From JBLNBQ01 sp050260095 (GTDB lineage Bacteria > Bacillota > UBA5301 > DYFA01), in the NCBI GenBank assembly GCA_050260095.1, contig JBLNBQ010000086.1:1-11074 (forward strand): DNA of 11,074 nucleotides, written 5' to 3'. A model generated the notes under the pieces. It saw only the letters and a program-made list of their open reading frames with translations, was not told the origin of the DNA and ran no database searches. Shown here one piece after another: positions 1 to 6,229 of this stretch. The translations under genes were made by a program, and so were the position numbers. Within the stretch, counting starts at the first letter, position 1. The number at the start of each line of letters is the position of its first letter.

Positions 1-217
1 CAAGGGACGGGCCTCTAGCCCGTAGTGCCACCCAAATGAAGCGAACGCTCCACTCAAAGACCTGCTAACGGGGGTCGGCCGGCGCAGCCTACTCGAGTTC
101 GGCCGGCAGCTCCGGGGTCCACTCGTTGCGCCGTTCAGACGGGGCTTCCACCTGCCCCCGCTCTCTGGACTGCGTACGCAACTACTCTCCCCATCAACGC
201 CAAACGGTGCCTTGATT
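1..217 (-). promoter_or_regulatory. T-box riboswitch leader, predicted tryptophan (UGG) specifier; runs off the left edge
   Basis: This is an untranslated leader that senses uncharged tRNA and controls transcription of a gene left of base 1. On the minus strand, the Stem I base helix GGGG/CCCC (192-189 with 117-114) closes a specifier loop. The loop has AGAGTA (188-183) on one side and GAG-TGG-A (124-118) on the other. Above it lies helix GTTGCG/CGCAAC (182-177 with 130-125), then AGAGAG (166-161) and an apical hairpin CGGGG/CCCCG (160-156 with 144-140) containing GGTGGAAG. Conserved T-box blocks follow: CGGAGCTGC, GAA, AGTAGG (93-88), CCGTTA (71-66) and GAGTGG (55-50). The antiterminator is TTTGGGTGGCACTACGGG (36-19) with partner GCCCGTCCC (12-4): helix GGG/CCC, a 7-nt bulge TGGCACT (30-24), and helix ACGGGC/GCCCGT. 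The terminator and U-run are off-window. Specifier TGG (121-119) reads as Trp. The fourth bulge base, C27, would pair with discriminator G73 of tRNA-Trp, which agrees. The family is near certain; the specifier is somewhat less so because GAG replaces the usual GAA. Confidence 0.93.
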
Positions 218-223
218 GGAACC

Positions 224-252
224 AGTTTATCAGCGCCCCCGGGCGTTGTCAA
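224..252 (-). promoter_or_regulatory. Sigma-70/sigma-A promoter of the T-box transcript
   Basis: Reading leftward, a perfect -35 TTGACA (252-247) is followed by a 17-nt spacer and a -10 TAAACT (229-224, four of six matches to TATAAT). Transcription would begin near 217, about 24 nt before the base helix of T-box Stem I. That is the arrangement expected for a T-box leader. Confidence 0.8.
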
Positions 253-287
253 CCGCCACATCTCGCCTTTGTCCCATCGCTCCCCAT

Positions 288-316
288 TTGACGGGGTCTG
301 CCGGGTGCTTTACCAT
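288..316 (+). promoter_or_regulatory. Sigma-70/sigma-A promoter of the SIMPL-domain gene
   Basis: A -35 TTGACG (288-293, five of six) is followed by 17 nt and a -10 TACCAT (311-316, four of six). Transcription would start near 323, giving a 5' leader of about 35 nt before the ATG at 358. It is divergent from the T-box promoter, and the two -35 boxes are 35 bp apart. It rests on consensus matching only. Confidence 0.6.
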
Positions 317-357
317 CGAAGTGGGCGCATAGAATCGAACAGGATAGGTGGGGGAAG

Positions 358-1077
358 ATGCGAGACCGTCTCATCGGCGCCACGATCCTGGCCCTTGGCC
401 TCGTCGCGAGCAGCGTCATCTTCGGGCAGTTCTTCTACCGCAGCCGGCTCCCGGTCAAGACCATCAAGGTGACGGGCGCCGCCACCAGGCGGATCAGCGC
501 CGACATCGTCAAATGGCGGCTGACCATGGTGCGCAACGTCGGCGTGAACGATCTCAAGACCGGCTACACCCAGATCAAGAACGACCTGGCTTCGCTCACC
601 GATCTCCTCCGGGCGGAAGGCCTGAGCGAAGACGCCCTGTCTATCCAACCCATCCAGACCAACCCCGTGTTCGGACAGTACGAGAAGGCGGGGACCACTG
701 TCGGCTACCAGGTGATGCAGAGCGTCTTCGTGGTGTCGCGGGATTTGAAGAAGGTGGAGGGGCTGGCTCTGAACCCGAGCGCCCTCGTGGAGCGCGGCAT
801 CGTGCTGCAGAACTCACAGCTGGAATACTATCCGTCTCAGCTCAGCGAGATCAAGCGGGCCCTCTTGGCCGAGGCGACGAAGGACGCGGAGAAGAGGGCG
901 GCCGAGATCGCCAGGAGTACCGGGGACCGCCTGGACAAAATCGATTCGGCCCGGGTGGGCGTCTTTCAGATCACCGAACCGTACTCGACCGAAGTCTCGG
1001 ATTACGGCATCTACAACACGCAGACCCGTGACAAGGACATCACGGTGACCGTGAACGTCTCGTTCATGCTCAAGTAG
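358..1077 (+). CDS. SIMPL domain-containing protein, membrane-anchored
   Basis: A 239-residue protein of the SIMPL (DUF541) family. These are cell-envelope proteins of poorly defined role; the name comes from a mammalian kinase-interacting relative, and bacterial members such as YggE are linked to oxidative stress. An N-terminal hydrophobic helix (about residues 6-26) ends in a basic YRSRLPVK stretch, so the protein is probably anchored with its bulk outside the cytoplasm. The SIMPL region begins with TIKVTGAATRRISADIVKW (about 35-53). It continues through the internal repeat-like helices with QIKNDL and ends in VTVNVSFMLK, the usual C-terminal strand of the family. The length is normal for the family. 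An AGGTGG ribosome site (346-351) lies 6 nt before the ATG, and a good promoter lies upstream. It is a single-gene unit divergent from the T-box and convergent with the operon on its right. The family call is firm; the role is unknown. Confidence 0.9.
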   Translation: MRDRLIGATILALGLVASSVIFGQFFYRSRLPVKTIKVTGAATRRISADIVKWRLTMVRNVGVNDLKTGYTQIKNDLASLTDLLRAEGLSEDALSIQPIQTNPVFGQYEKAGTTVGYQVMQSVFVVSRDLKKVEGLALNPSALVERGIVLQNSQLEYYPSQLSEIKRALLAEATKDAEKRAAEIARSTGDRLDKIDSARVGVFQITEPYSTEVSDYGIYNTQTRDKDITVTVNVSFMLK

Positions 1078-1098
1078 TTGGGAAGGTCAGACCGGACA

Positions 1099-1134
1099 GG
1101 GGAGGGCGCGGGCCGTGCGGCTCGCGCCCTCCCC
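1099..1134. terminator. Shared convergent terminator hairpin
   Basis: A perfect 12-bp inverted repeat has arms GGGGAGGGCGCG (1099-1110) and CGCGCCCTCCCC (1123-1134). The 12-nt interval can extend the stem with G-U, G-C and C-G pairs. It lies 21 bp after the SIMPL stop codon and 25 bp after the stop of the convergent operon's last gene, so it can serve both strands. Neither side has a clear U-run, so it may be a weak or factor-assisted terminator or a 3'-end stabiliser. Confidence 0.7.
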
Positions 1135-1159
1135 GCGCCTTAGCTGGCCCTGGTGCGCG

Positions 1160-2035
1160 CTAGGAGCGTTTCAGCGGGGTCAGGCTCTCCAGTTTGACGG
1201 AGAGGCTGAGGCCGACGTTGCCCGGAACTCCTTCGCCGCTCTTGCCCGTGGCGAGGAGGACCTCCAAGTCGAACCGGCTCGGCAGCCCGTGTTCGGCGTT
1301 CACCCGGAGCGTGCCGTTGAGGGACATCCCGAAGGCGACCTCGCCCATCATTTGGGCGACCGCCGCCGGCACGCCTGGGGGGAGGCTGCCCGGCCCGCCC
1401 AGGCCAGCGGCGCCGCGCGCCGCCAGGGCCCGCGCATCGCCGTCGGCCTTGAAGCGCAGCACGTAGTCCTGGCCGTCTTCGCTCAGGCCGGCGTGTTCGA
1501 AGTCCATCGTGAAGATGAGAGGCTCACCGCCGTCCTCGGCGGGGATGGCCGTCCGGACCGACACGGTCGTCCCTGCCGGCATCGCCTTCAGGCTCTGGCG
1601 GAGGTCCTGGGTTCTGGGGTAGGGCAGCTGGCCTTGCTCTTCGAGCAGCCTGCCGAGGGGTAAGCCGGGCAGGACGACGTCGACCAGCCGCCCGCGCTTG
1701 TCGAATTGGAGGGTAAGCTTTTTGCCGAGAAGCTTGCCCAGGTCGGCCTGCGCGCCGGCCATCGGTTCGGGAAGCTTCAATTCATCCAGGCGAACCTCCA
1801 CCTTGTGGCCGCCCTGCCAGTCCCGCCGGCCAAAATCCACGCTGAACGACCCGGTTATGGGGAAGACCCCCATGGTCTGCTGGTCGCGGGCCATCGAGAC
1901 GGTCAGTTTGAGGCTGTACTGCGCCCGGCTGCCTTCCAGCGGGGCTGCGGCGGCCGCCGGCGGCGCGCCGCAGAGGACCAGCACCGCCAAGGTCAGCGGC
2001 AGCCAGCCAGCTGGGCTTACCCTCTTTCCAGGCAA
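1160..2035 (-). CDS. Secreted protein of unknown function
   Basis: I do not recognise this family. The reading frame opens upstream at a GTG (2116) that would overlap the permease gene by 29 nt. I prefer the TTG at 2035, because GAAGGGGG lies 8 nt ahead of it and it yields a clean signal peptide: basic MPGKR, a hydrophobic WLPLTLAVLVLC core, and cleavage near AAAA-AP (about residue 31). Cys22 lacks a good lipobox (VLC-G), so signal peptidase I processing is more likely. The mature part (about 260 residues) has no further membrane segment and looks rich in alternating beta strands (YSLKLTVSM, SFSVDFG, HKVEVRLDEL, LTLQFDKRGRLVDVVLP, SFDLEVLL-like segments). A Gly/Ala/Pro-rich linker sits near residues 184-205. 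This suggests a beta-barrel or beta-sandwich envelope or lipid-binding protein, as inference. It is the last gene of the operon, 52 bp after the permease, ahead of the terminator hairpin. Confidence 0.72.
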   Translation of the reverse strand: MPGKRVSPAGWLPLTLAVLVLCGAPPAAAAAPLEGSRAQYSLKLTVSMARDQQTMGVFPITGSFSVDFGRRDWQGGHKVEVRLDELKLPEPMAGAQADLGKLLGKKLTLQFDKRGRLVDVVLPGLPLGRLLEEQGQLPYPRTQDLRQSLKAMPAGTTVSVRTAIPAEDGGEPLIFTMDFEHAGLSEDGQDYVLRFKADGDARALAARGAAGLGGPGSLPPGVPAAVAQMMGEVAFGMSLNGTLRVNAEHGLPSRFDLEVLLATGKSGEGVPGNVGLSLSVKLESLTPLKRS

Positions 2036-2087
2036 TCGATCGACCCCCTTCTCTCGCCTGTCCAGTATCTCCTTTTGGAGGCCCGTC

Positions 2088-3851
2088 TTAACCGAAGAAG
2101 CCGCCGGTCTGACCACCCGTTTCGGCCAGGCTGTTCACCGCGAAGAGCGCCGCCGCGCCCGCCACAATCAGGATGAAGCCGAGCGCCGCAGCCTGGTTGA
2201 TGACGCCTGAGGTGTAGAAAGAGAAGATGCCCACGGTCATCGTCTCGTGGCCCGGCAGGGACAACAGGATCGTGGCGGCTGCCTCCTGGATGGAGGTCAT
2301 GAACGAGAACAGGGCACCGGCGAAGACGCCCCGCCAGATCAGAGGCAGGGTGATATCGACGAAACTGCGCACTCCCGTCGCCCCCACGCTGGAGGCGGCC
2401 TCTTCGAGCGACCGGTGCACCACCAGGAGGGAACTGAAGGTCGAACGGACCGTGTACGGGAGGCGCCGGACCGCCAGGACCAGCGGGATGATCACCCAGA
2501 GGTCGGTCAGAGCCACCGCCAACCCCGGGAGGGGCTGGTGGAAGGCCCGGACGTAGCCGATGCCGAGGGCGGTGCCTGGCAGCGCCAAGACCAGAGTGAC
2601 CAGCGAGTCGAGCATCCCCCGTCCCTTCGCCTTCGTGCGGGCGAGGACCCAGGCGATGGGGACGCCCACCAGGATGCAGATCAGGACGGCCAGCCCGCAG
2701 TAGACGAACGTATTGATGATGTACTTGGGCGTCTCAAACATGACCCGGGCGAAGTGCTCGAGGGTGAACTTGGTCGGGAGAACCGTCAGAGCCCAGCCCT
2801 TGCTGAACGCGGCCAGGGTGACCCCGAGATACGGCACGAAGGAGAGCAGCAATAGCACGGAGAGGAAGATTTCGACCGCCCACAGTGCGATCCCCCGAAT
2901 CCTTTGCCGTTCGACGGAACGGTAGGAGAGGGTGCTATAGTCCTTCACCGCGACGTAGCGTTTCGCCACCACCAGGAAGACGATGGCGAAGAGGACCATG
3001 ATCGCGGCCGAAGCGATCCCCATCTTGAAGAGGCGGTTGTCGACGTACTGGACGATGTTGAGGTAGGCCTGCGGCGCCAGCAGATCCTGCACTCCCACGA
3101 CGAGAGGCGTGGCGAAGTCGGCAAAAGCCCAGATGAAGACGAGCAGGCCTCCGGTGATGAAGCCAGGGGTGGTCAGGGGCAGGGTGATCCGGAACACCTT
3201 CTCGAGGCCGGTCGAACCGATGCTCTCGGCGGCCTCTTCCAGGGAAGCGTCGATCTTCTGCAGAGCGTCCACCACGTTGACCGTGATGAGGGGGAAGAGG
3301 TGGAGCGTCTCGACCAGGAGGATTCCGTGCCAGCCGTAGATGAAGTTGACGGGCCGGAGGAACCCGAAGACATCCATCAGCAGGGTGTTGATGCTGCCGG
3401 AGCGCCCGAGGATGAAGACGAACCCCATCACGCCGACCAGGGGCGGCATGATCGTGGGAATAAAGGAAAGGTAGGAGTAGAGACGGCGGCCGGGGAACTC
3501 GTAGCGGACGATCAGGTAGGCAACGAGGAAACCGACCACCGAGGTGGTCACCACCGTGGCCGCCCCCAGCGTTAGCGAGTTGAAGAGCGCCTTATAGAAG
3601 TACGGGTCGGTCATGAAGCTACGGAAGAACTCGGCGGTGAGCCGGCCCTTTTCGGTGGTGATCGCATCCCAGAAGAGCCGGATGATGGGCAAGATGACGA
3701 AGAGGGCCATGAAGACCGCAATCGGCAGCATCAGGCCACGGCCTTCGCTCTCCCCGGCCCGGGCGCGCGGGCTCCACCACGGCTTGCGGGCGACCGGCCT
3801 CGCCGGCGCAGCCGGTGCTGCCCCCGGCAGATTGGCCACGACGGGCGCCAT
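2088..3851 (-). CDS. ABC transporter permease, fused two-domain (FbpB/AfuB/PhnU2 type)
   Basis: The membrane channel of an ABC importer, 587 residues. Two homologous halves, each with about six transmembrane helices, are fused in one chain, as in FbpB, AfuB and the fused 2-aminoethylphosphonate-type permeases. Each half carries the cytoplasmic EAA loop that docks on the ATPase: EEAAESIGSTGLEKV with RITLP (about 205-225) and EEAASSVGATGVRSF with DITLP (about 483-503). A 40-residue Ala/Pro/Arg-rich cytoplasmic segment precedes the first helix (about 41-60). The start ATG shares its A with the TGA of the upstream ATPase gene (TGATG), and GGTGA lies shortly before it, so translation is coupled. 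Two fused domains suffice for a complete channel, which fits the absence of a second permease gene. The substrate cannot be read from the permease; automatic annotation would probably say iron, but phosphonate or sugar phosphate is equally open. Confidence 0.93.
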   Translation of the reverse strand: MAPVVANLPGAAPAAPARPVARKPWWSPRARAGESEGRGLMLPIAVFMALFVILPIIRLFWDAITTEKGRLTAEFFRSFMTDPYFYKALFNSLTLGAATVVTTSVVGFLVAYLIVRYEFPGRRLYSYLSFIPTIMPPLVGVMGFVFILGRSGSINTLLMDVFGFLRPVNFIYGWHGILLVETLHLFPLITVNVVDALQKIDASLEEAAESIGSTGLEKVFRITLPLTTPGFITGGLLVFIWAFADFATPLVVGVQDLLAPQAYLNIVQYVDNRLFKMGIASAAIMVLFAIVFLVVAKRYVAVKDYSTLSYRSVERQRIRGIALWAVEIFLSVLLLLSFVPYLGVTLAAFSKGWALTVLPTKFTLEHFARVMFETPKYIINTFVYCGLAVLICILVGVPIAWVLARTKAKGRGMLDSLVTLVLALPGTALGIGYVRAFHQPLPGLAVALTDLWVIIPLVLAVRRLPYTVRSTFSSLLVVHRSLEEAASSVGATGVRSFVDITLPLIWRGVFAGALFSFMTSIQEAAATILLSLPGHETMTVGIFSFYTSGVINQAAALGFILIVAGAAALFAVNSLAETGGQTGGFFG

Positions 3852-4981
3852 CAGGCTTCACCTGCCTTCAGGACGGCAGGGCGGGCGGCCGGAGGGTCGG
3901 GGATGACCAGCGTGCTGCGGACCGGGAAGGCGACCACGACCTCCGAACCGATGGGATGAAGCGTGTGCCGTCCGGGGTCGCGCACGTCCAGCTTGACGGA
4001 GACTCCGCCAGCGATCTCCACTTCGTACCGCAGCGTATTGCCCATGTAGGAGAAGAAGGCCACCCGGCCGCGGAGAAGGTTCAGCTCGGCCCGTTCCTGC
4101 TCGGAGATCTCCCGCTCGACGAGCAGACCCGTCTCGGGCCGGAAGGCCGCCACGGCGGGTTGCCCCGGTTCGAGTTCCGTCGGAACCGAGGTGACTCCCG
4201 CGATCAGCCCGGCCGCCGTCTCGACCTGGAAGATCTCCCCGGCCGCGGGTCGGCTCTGTCCGCGCAGCATGTTGTTCGCGCCGACGAAGTCGGCCACGAA
4301 AACGCTGGTGGGCCGCTCGTAGAGATCGCGAGGCGTGCCGACCTGCAGCACGCGCCCTTCGTTCATGACCGCGATGCGGTCCGACATGGTCAATGCCTCT
4401 TCCTGGTCGTGGGTGACGCACACGGTCGTGATGCGGAGTTCCTGCTGGAGCTTGCGAATCTCGGTGCGGAGCCGCAGCCTCACCTTGGCGTCGAGGCTGG
4501 AGAGCGGCTCGTCGAGCAGGAGCACACCCGGGTTCAGGACCAGCGCCCGCGCCAGGGCCACCCGCTGCTGCTGGCCGCCGGAGAGTTGACCGGGATAGCG
4601 GTCCTGGAAGCCGGCCAGGCCCACCTTGTCAAGCACCGTCACGATGCGTTGGTCAATCTCGGCCTTGGGCACGCGCCTCAAGCGGAGGCCGTAGGCGATG
4701 TTCTGCTTAACCGTCATGTGGGGCCACAGGGCGAGGTTCTGGAAGACGATCCCGATGTTGCGCCGCGACGGGGGCTCGTCGTTCATGCGCCGCTCGTCGA
4801 AGAGGACCTCCCCTTCATCGGCTTTGTGGAAACCGGCGATGATCCGCAGGGTAGTCGTCTTCCCACAACCCGAGGGACCCAGCAAAGTGAAAAACTCGCC
4901 GTCGTTGATGGTGAGGTTGGCTTCCTTGAGCGCTTCAGTGCGACCGAACCGCTTGGTGACATCAATCAGGGTGATCCGCAT
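3851..4981 (-). CDS. ABC transporter ATP-binding protein (FbpC/PotA type)
   Basis: A 376-residue ATPase that powers the import system from the cytoplasmic side. All nucleotide-binding elements are intact: Walker A GPSGCGKTT (35-43), Q-loop Gln81 in FQNLALWPH, signature LSGGQQQR (133-140), Walker B LLLDEP with Asp157 and Glu158, D-loop SLD (162-164) and switch His191 in VTHDQEEA. After the ATPase domain (about 1-235), a C-terminal TOBE-type region (about 285-360) is typical of the CUT1/MOI importers (MalK, PotA, FbpC). GGAGGTG lies 5 nt before the ATG. The gene follows the binding-protein gene by 65 bp containing a hairpin and overlaps the permease start by 1 nt. Active ATPase function is certain; transported substrate is not given by this subunit. 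Confidence 0.95.
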   Translation of the reverse strand: MRITLIDVTKRFGRTEALKEANLTINDGEFFTLLGPSGCGKTTTLRIIAGFHKADEGEVLFDERRMNDEPPSRRNIGIVFQNLALWPHMTVKQNIAYGLRLRRVPKAEIDQRIVTVLDKVGLAGFQDRYPGQLSGGQQQRVALARALVLNPGVLLLDEPLSSLDAKVRLRLRTEIRKLQQELRITTVCVTHDQEEALTMSDRIAVMNEGRVLQVGTPRDLYERPTSVFVADFVGANNMLRGQSRPAAGEIFQVETAAGLIAGVTSVPTELEPGQPAVAAFRPETGLLVEREISEQERAELNLLRGRVAFFSYMGNTLRYEVEIAGGVSVKLDVRDPGRHTLHPIGSEVVVAFPVRSTLVIPDPPAARPAVLKAGEA

Positions 4982-5000
4982 TCCCGCACCTCCAGGGGGT

Positions 5001-5036
5001 GCTGCGCCGCACCCGCCAAGGCGAGCGCGGCGCAGC
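5001..5036 (-). promoter_or_regulatory. Intercistronic hairpin after the solute-binding protein gene
   Basis: A perfect 10-bp inverted repeat has arms GCTGCGCCGC (5001-5010) and GCGGCGCAGC (5027-5036) with a 16-nt loop. It sits in the 65-bp gap between binding protein and ATPase. No U-run follows on the minus strand; instead the ATPase ribosome site comes next. It is therefore better read as an mRNA-stabilising or attenuating element that lets the binding protein be made in excess of the ATPase and permease, as known for other importer operons such as malE-malF. That role is inference. Confidence 0.55.
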
Positions 5037-5046
5037 GGCAGAATCT

Positions 5047-6177
5047 CTACTTCTTCAGGTCGTTCCAGCGCTGGACGATACGCTTCTGGAAGTCTTCGTT
5101 CACCTTGTTGTAGCGGGCCTGGGCGATGTCGTCATCGTAGACGTTCTCGACGCCGTCCTCATAGAACGAGCGGATGCCGTTGGTGAACTGGACGGCCTTC
5201 TCGGCGTTGGAGCCCGGCTTGCCCTGCACCTTGTACTTGGGGAACAGGGAGAAGAGGCCGAGGTTCATGAAGGTCTCCTGGCCCCGTTCGGAGAGGACGA
5301 ACTCCACGAACGCCTTGGCGGCCTTCGGGTTCTTGCTGCCCTTGAGGATGCCCATGGGCTCGCAGGTGACGAAAGCGTTCTTGGGCGCCACGTACTTCAC
5401 GTCGTAACCGGCCAGCACGTTTTCGAACGCCATGTAGCTGGGGACGCCGAAGCCGACGGCGAACTCGCCCTTGGCCACGACCGACGGCACGTCAACGGAG
5501 CGGGTGGTGAAGATGCCGGTGTTGGCGCCAAGTTTCTCGGCGTACTCCCAGCCCTTATCCAGGCCCCACATCTGGAAGAGGACTTCGTAGGTGGCGTGGT
5601 TGGAGCTGGAACGGTCAGGCGTGCACTGGGCGACCCAGCCCTTGAGTTTCGGGTTGAGCAGGTCGCTCCAGGTCTTGATGTCGGGCACGCCCAGGCGCTT
5701 CAGGAGCGTCGGGTTCCACGCGATCCCGTAAGGTTCGAGAGTGGTGCCGACCCAGAAGCCCTTCGGGTCCTTGATGGGGAGGGGCTTGGGCTTGCCGATG
5801 GTGGCCGGGATGTCGTCCCAGATGTCCTTCGGCAGGTTCAGCTTCTCGAGGAGGCCCTTCTCGGCCAGTTTGTCGAAGAGGGCGCTCTCGCCGCCCCAGA
5901 AGACGTCGGCCTGGGGACGGCCGTTCCACTCCGTGATGCGGCCGAATGCGACAGGGGTTCCGGCGTTGATGGCGCTCACTTTGACGTTGATCCCGTACTT
6001 CTCTTTGGCGAAAGCTGCGAAATCCTTGAGAGAGGCGTCGGACACGAACTTGGCGACCGGGGTGATGACGACCAGTTCATCCTCGATTTCGGGCGCCGCG
6101 AAAACGGTTGCGCTTAGCCCGAGGAGCAGGGTGAGGGACAGGGACACCACGCTCAGGACCGACAGGAAACGCTTCAT
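5047..6177 (-). CDS. ABC transporter extracellular solute-binding protein (FbpA/AfuA/PhnS-like)
   Basis: A 376-residue secreted receptor that delivers ligand to the adjacent ABC importer. I chose the ATG at 6177, not the in-frame one at 6237. It starts a textbook signal peptide (MKRFLSVLSVVSLSLTLLLG, cleavage after VFA at about 27) with AAAGGAGGG upstream, and it avoids overlap with the preceding gene. There is no lipobox cysteine. Family features include LVVITP at the mature start, RPQADVFWGGESALFDKLAEKG (about 87-108, split by short gaps in relatives), LEPYGIAWNP, TPDRSSSNHATYEVL (186-200) and a C-terminal helical region with ARYNKVNEDFQK. The Ser/Asn/His-rich segment looks suited to an anionic ligand. 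The tandem tyrosine that binds iron in FbpA is absent: the corresponding stretch reads GFGVPSYMAFEN (242-253). Cys185 and Cys272 could form a disulfide. Ligand is probably a phosphorylated or phosphonate compound, as inference from context. Confidence 0.9.
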   Translation of the reverse strand: MKRFLSVLSVVSLSLTLLLGLSATVFAAPEIEDELVVITPVAKFVSDASLKDFAAFAKEKYGINVKVSAINAGTPVAFGRITEWNGRPQADVFWGGESALFDKLAEKGLLEKLNLPKDIWDDIPATIGKPKPLPIKDPKGFWVGTTLEPYGIAWNPTLLKRLGVPDIKTWSDLLNPKLKGWVAQCTPDRSSSNHATYEVLFQMWGLDKGWEYAEKLGANTGIFTTRSVDVPSVVAKGEFAVGFGVPSYMAFENVLAGYDVKYVAPKNAFVTCEPMGILKGSKNPKAAKAFVEFVLSERGQETFMNLGLFSLFPKYKVQGKPGSNAEKAVQFTNGIRSFYEDGVENVYDDDIAQARYNKVNEDFQKRIVQRWNDLKK

Positions 6178-6229
6178 ACTCCCGAGATTCCCTCCTTTTC
6201 TCCTGATGGCCGATGGCTTGGAATGCCAT

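Noticed and set aside
7..23. Hairpin ACGGGC-TAGAG-GCCCGT read first as the terminator of an upstream gene
   Set aside because: In the T-box context it is the upper helix of the antiterminator, above the TGGCACT bulge. The real terminator would use GCCCGTCCC with sequence left of base 1.
348..1031. Plus-strand open frame of 227 residues overlapping the SIMPL gene
   Set aside because: Its product is low-complexity Arg/Gly-rich, whereas the frame at 358 gives a clear SIMPL-family protein with a membrane anchor and a good ribosome site.
2036..2116. N-terminal extension of the secreted protein from GTG 2116 and of the binding protein from ATG 6237
   Set aside because: Both extensions would put 20-27 polar residues ahead of a clear signal peptide and overlap the previous gene; internal starts with ribosome sites fit better.
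3815..5113. Long plus-strand open frame (432 residues) opposite the ABC ATPase, and similar ones at 2904-3575, 4999-6117, 6635-7876 and 8262-9698
   Set aside because: They are antisense to genes with intact motifs. Their translations are rich in Arg, Gly, Glu and His with no domain or ribosome site, as expected from GC-rich codon shadows.
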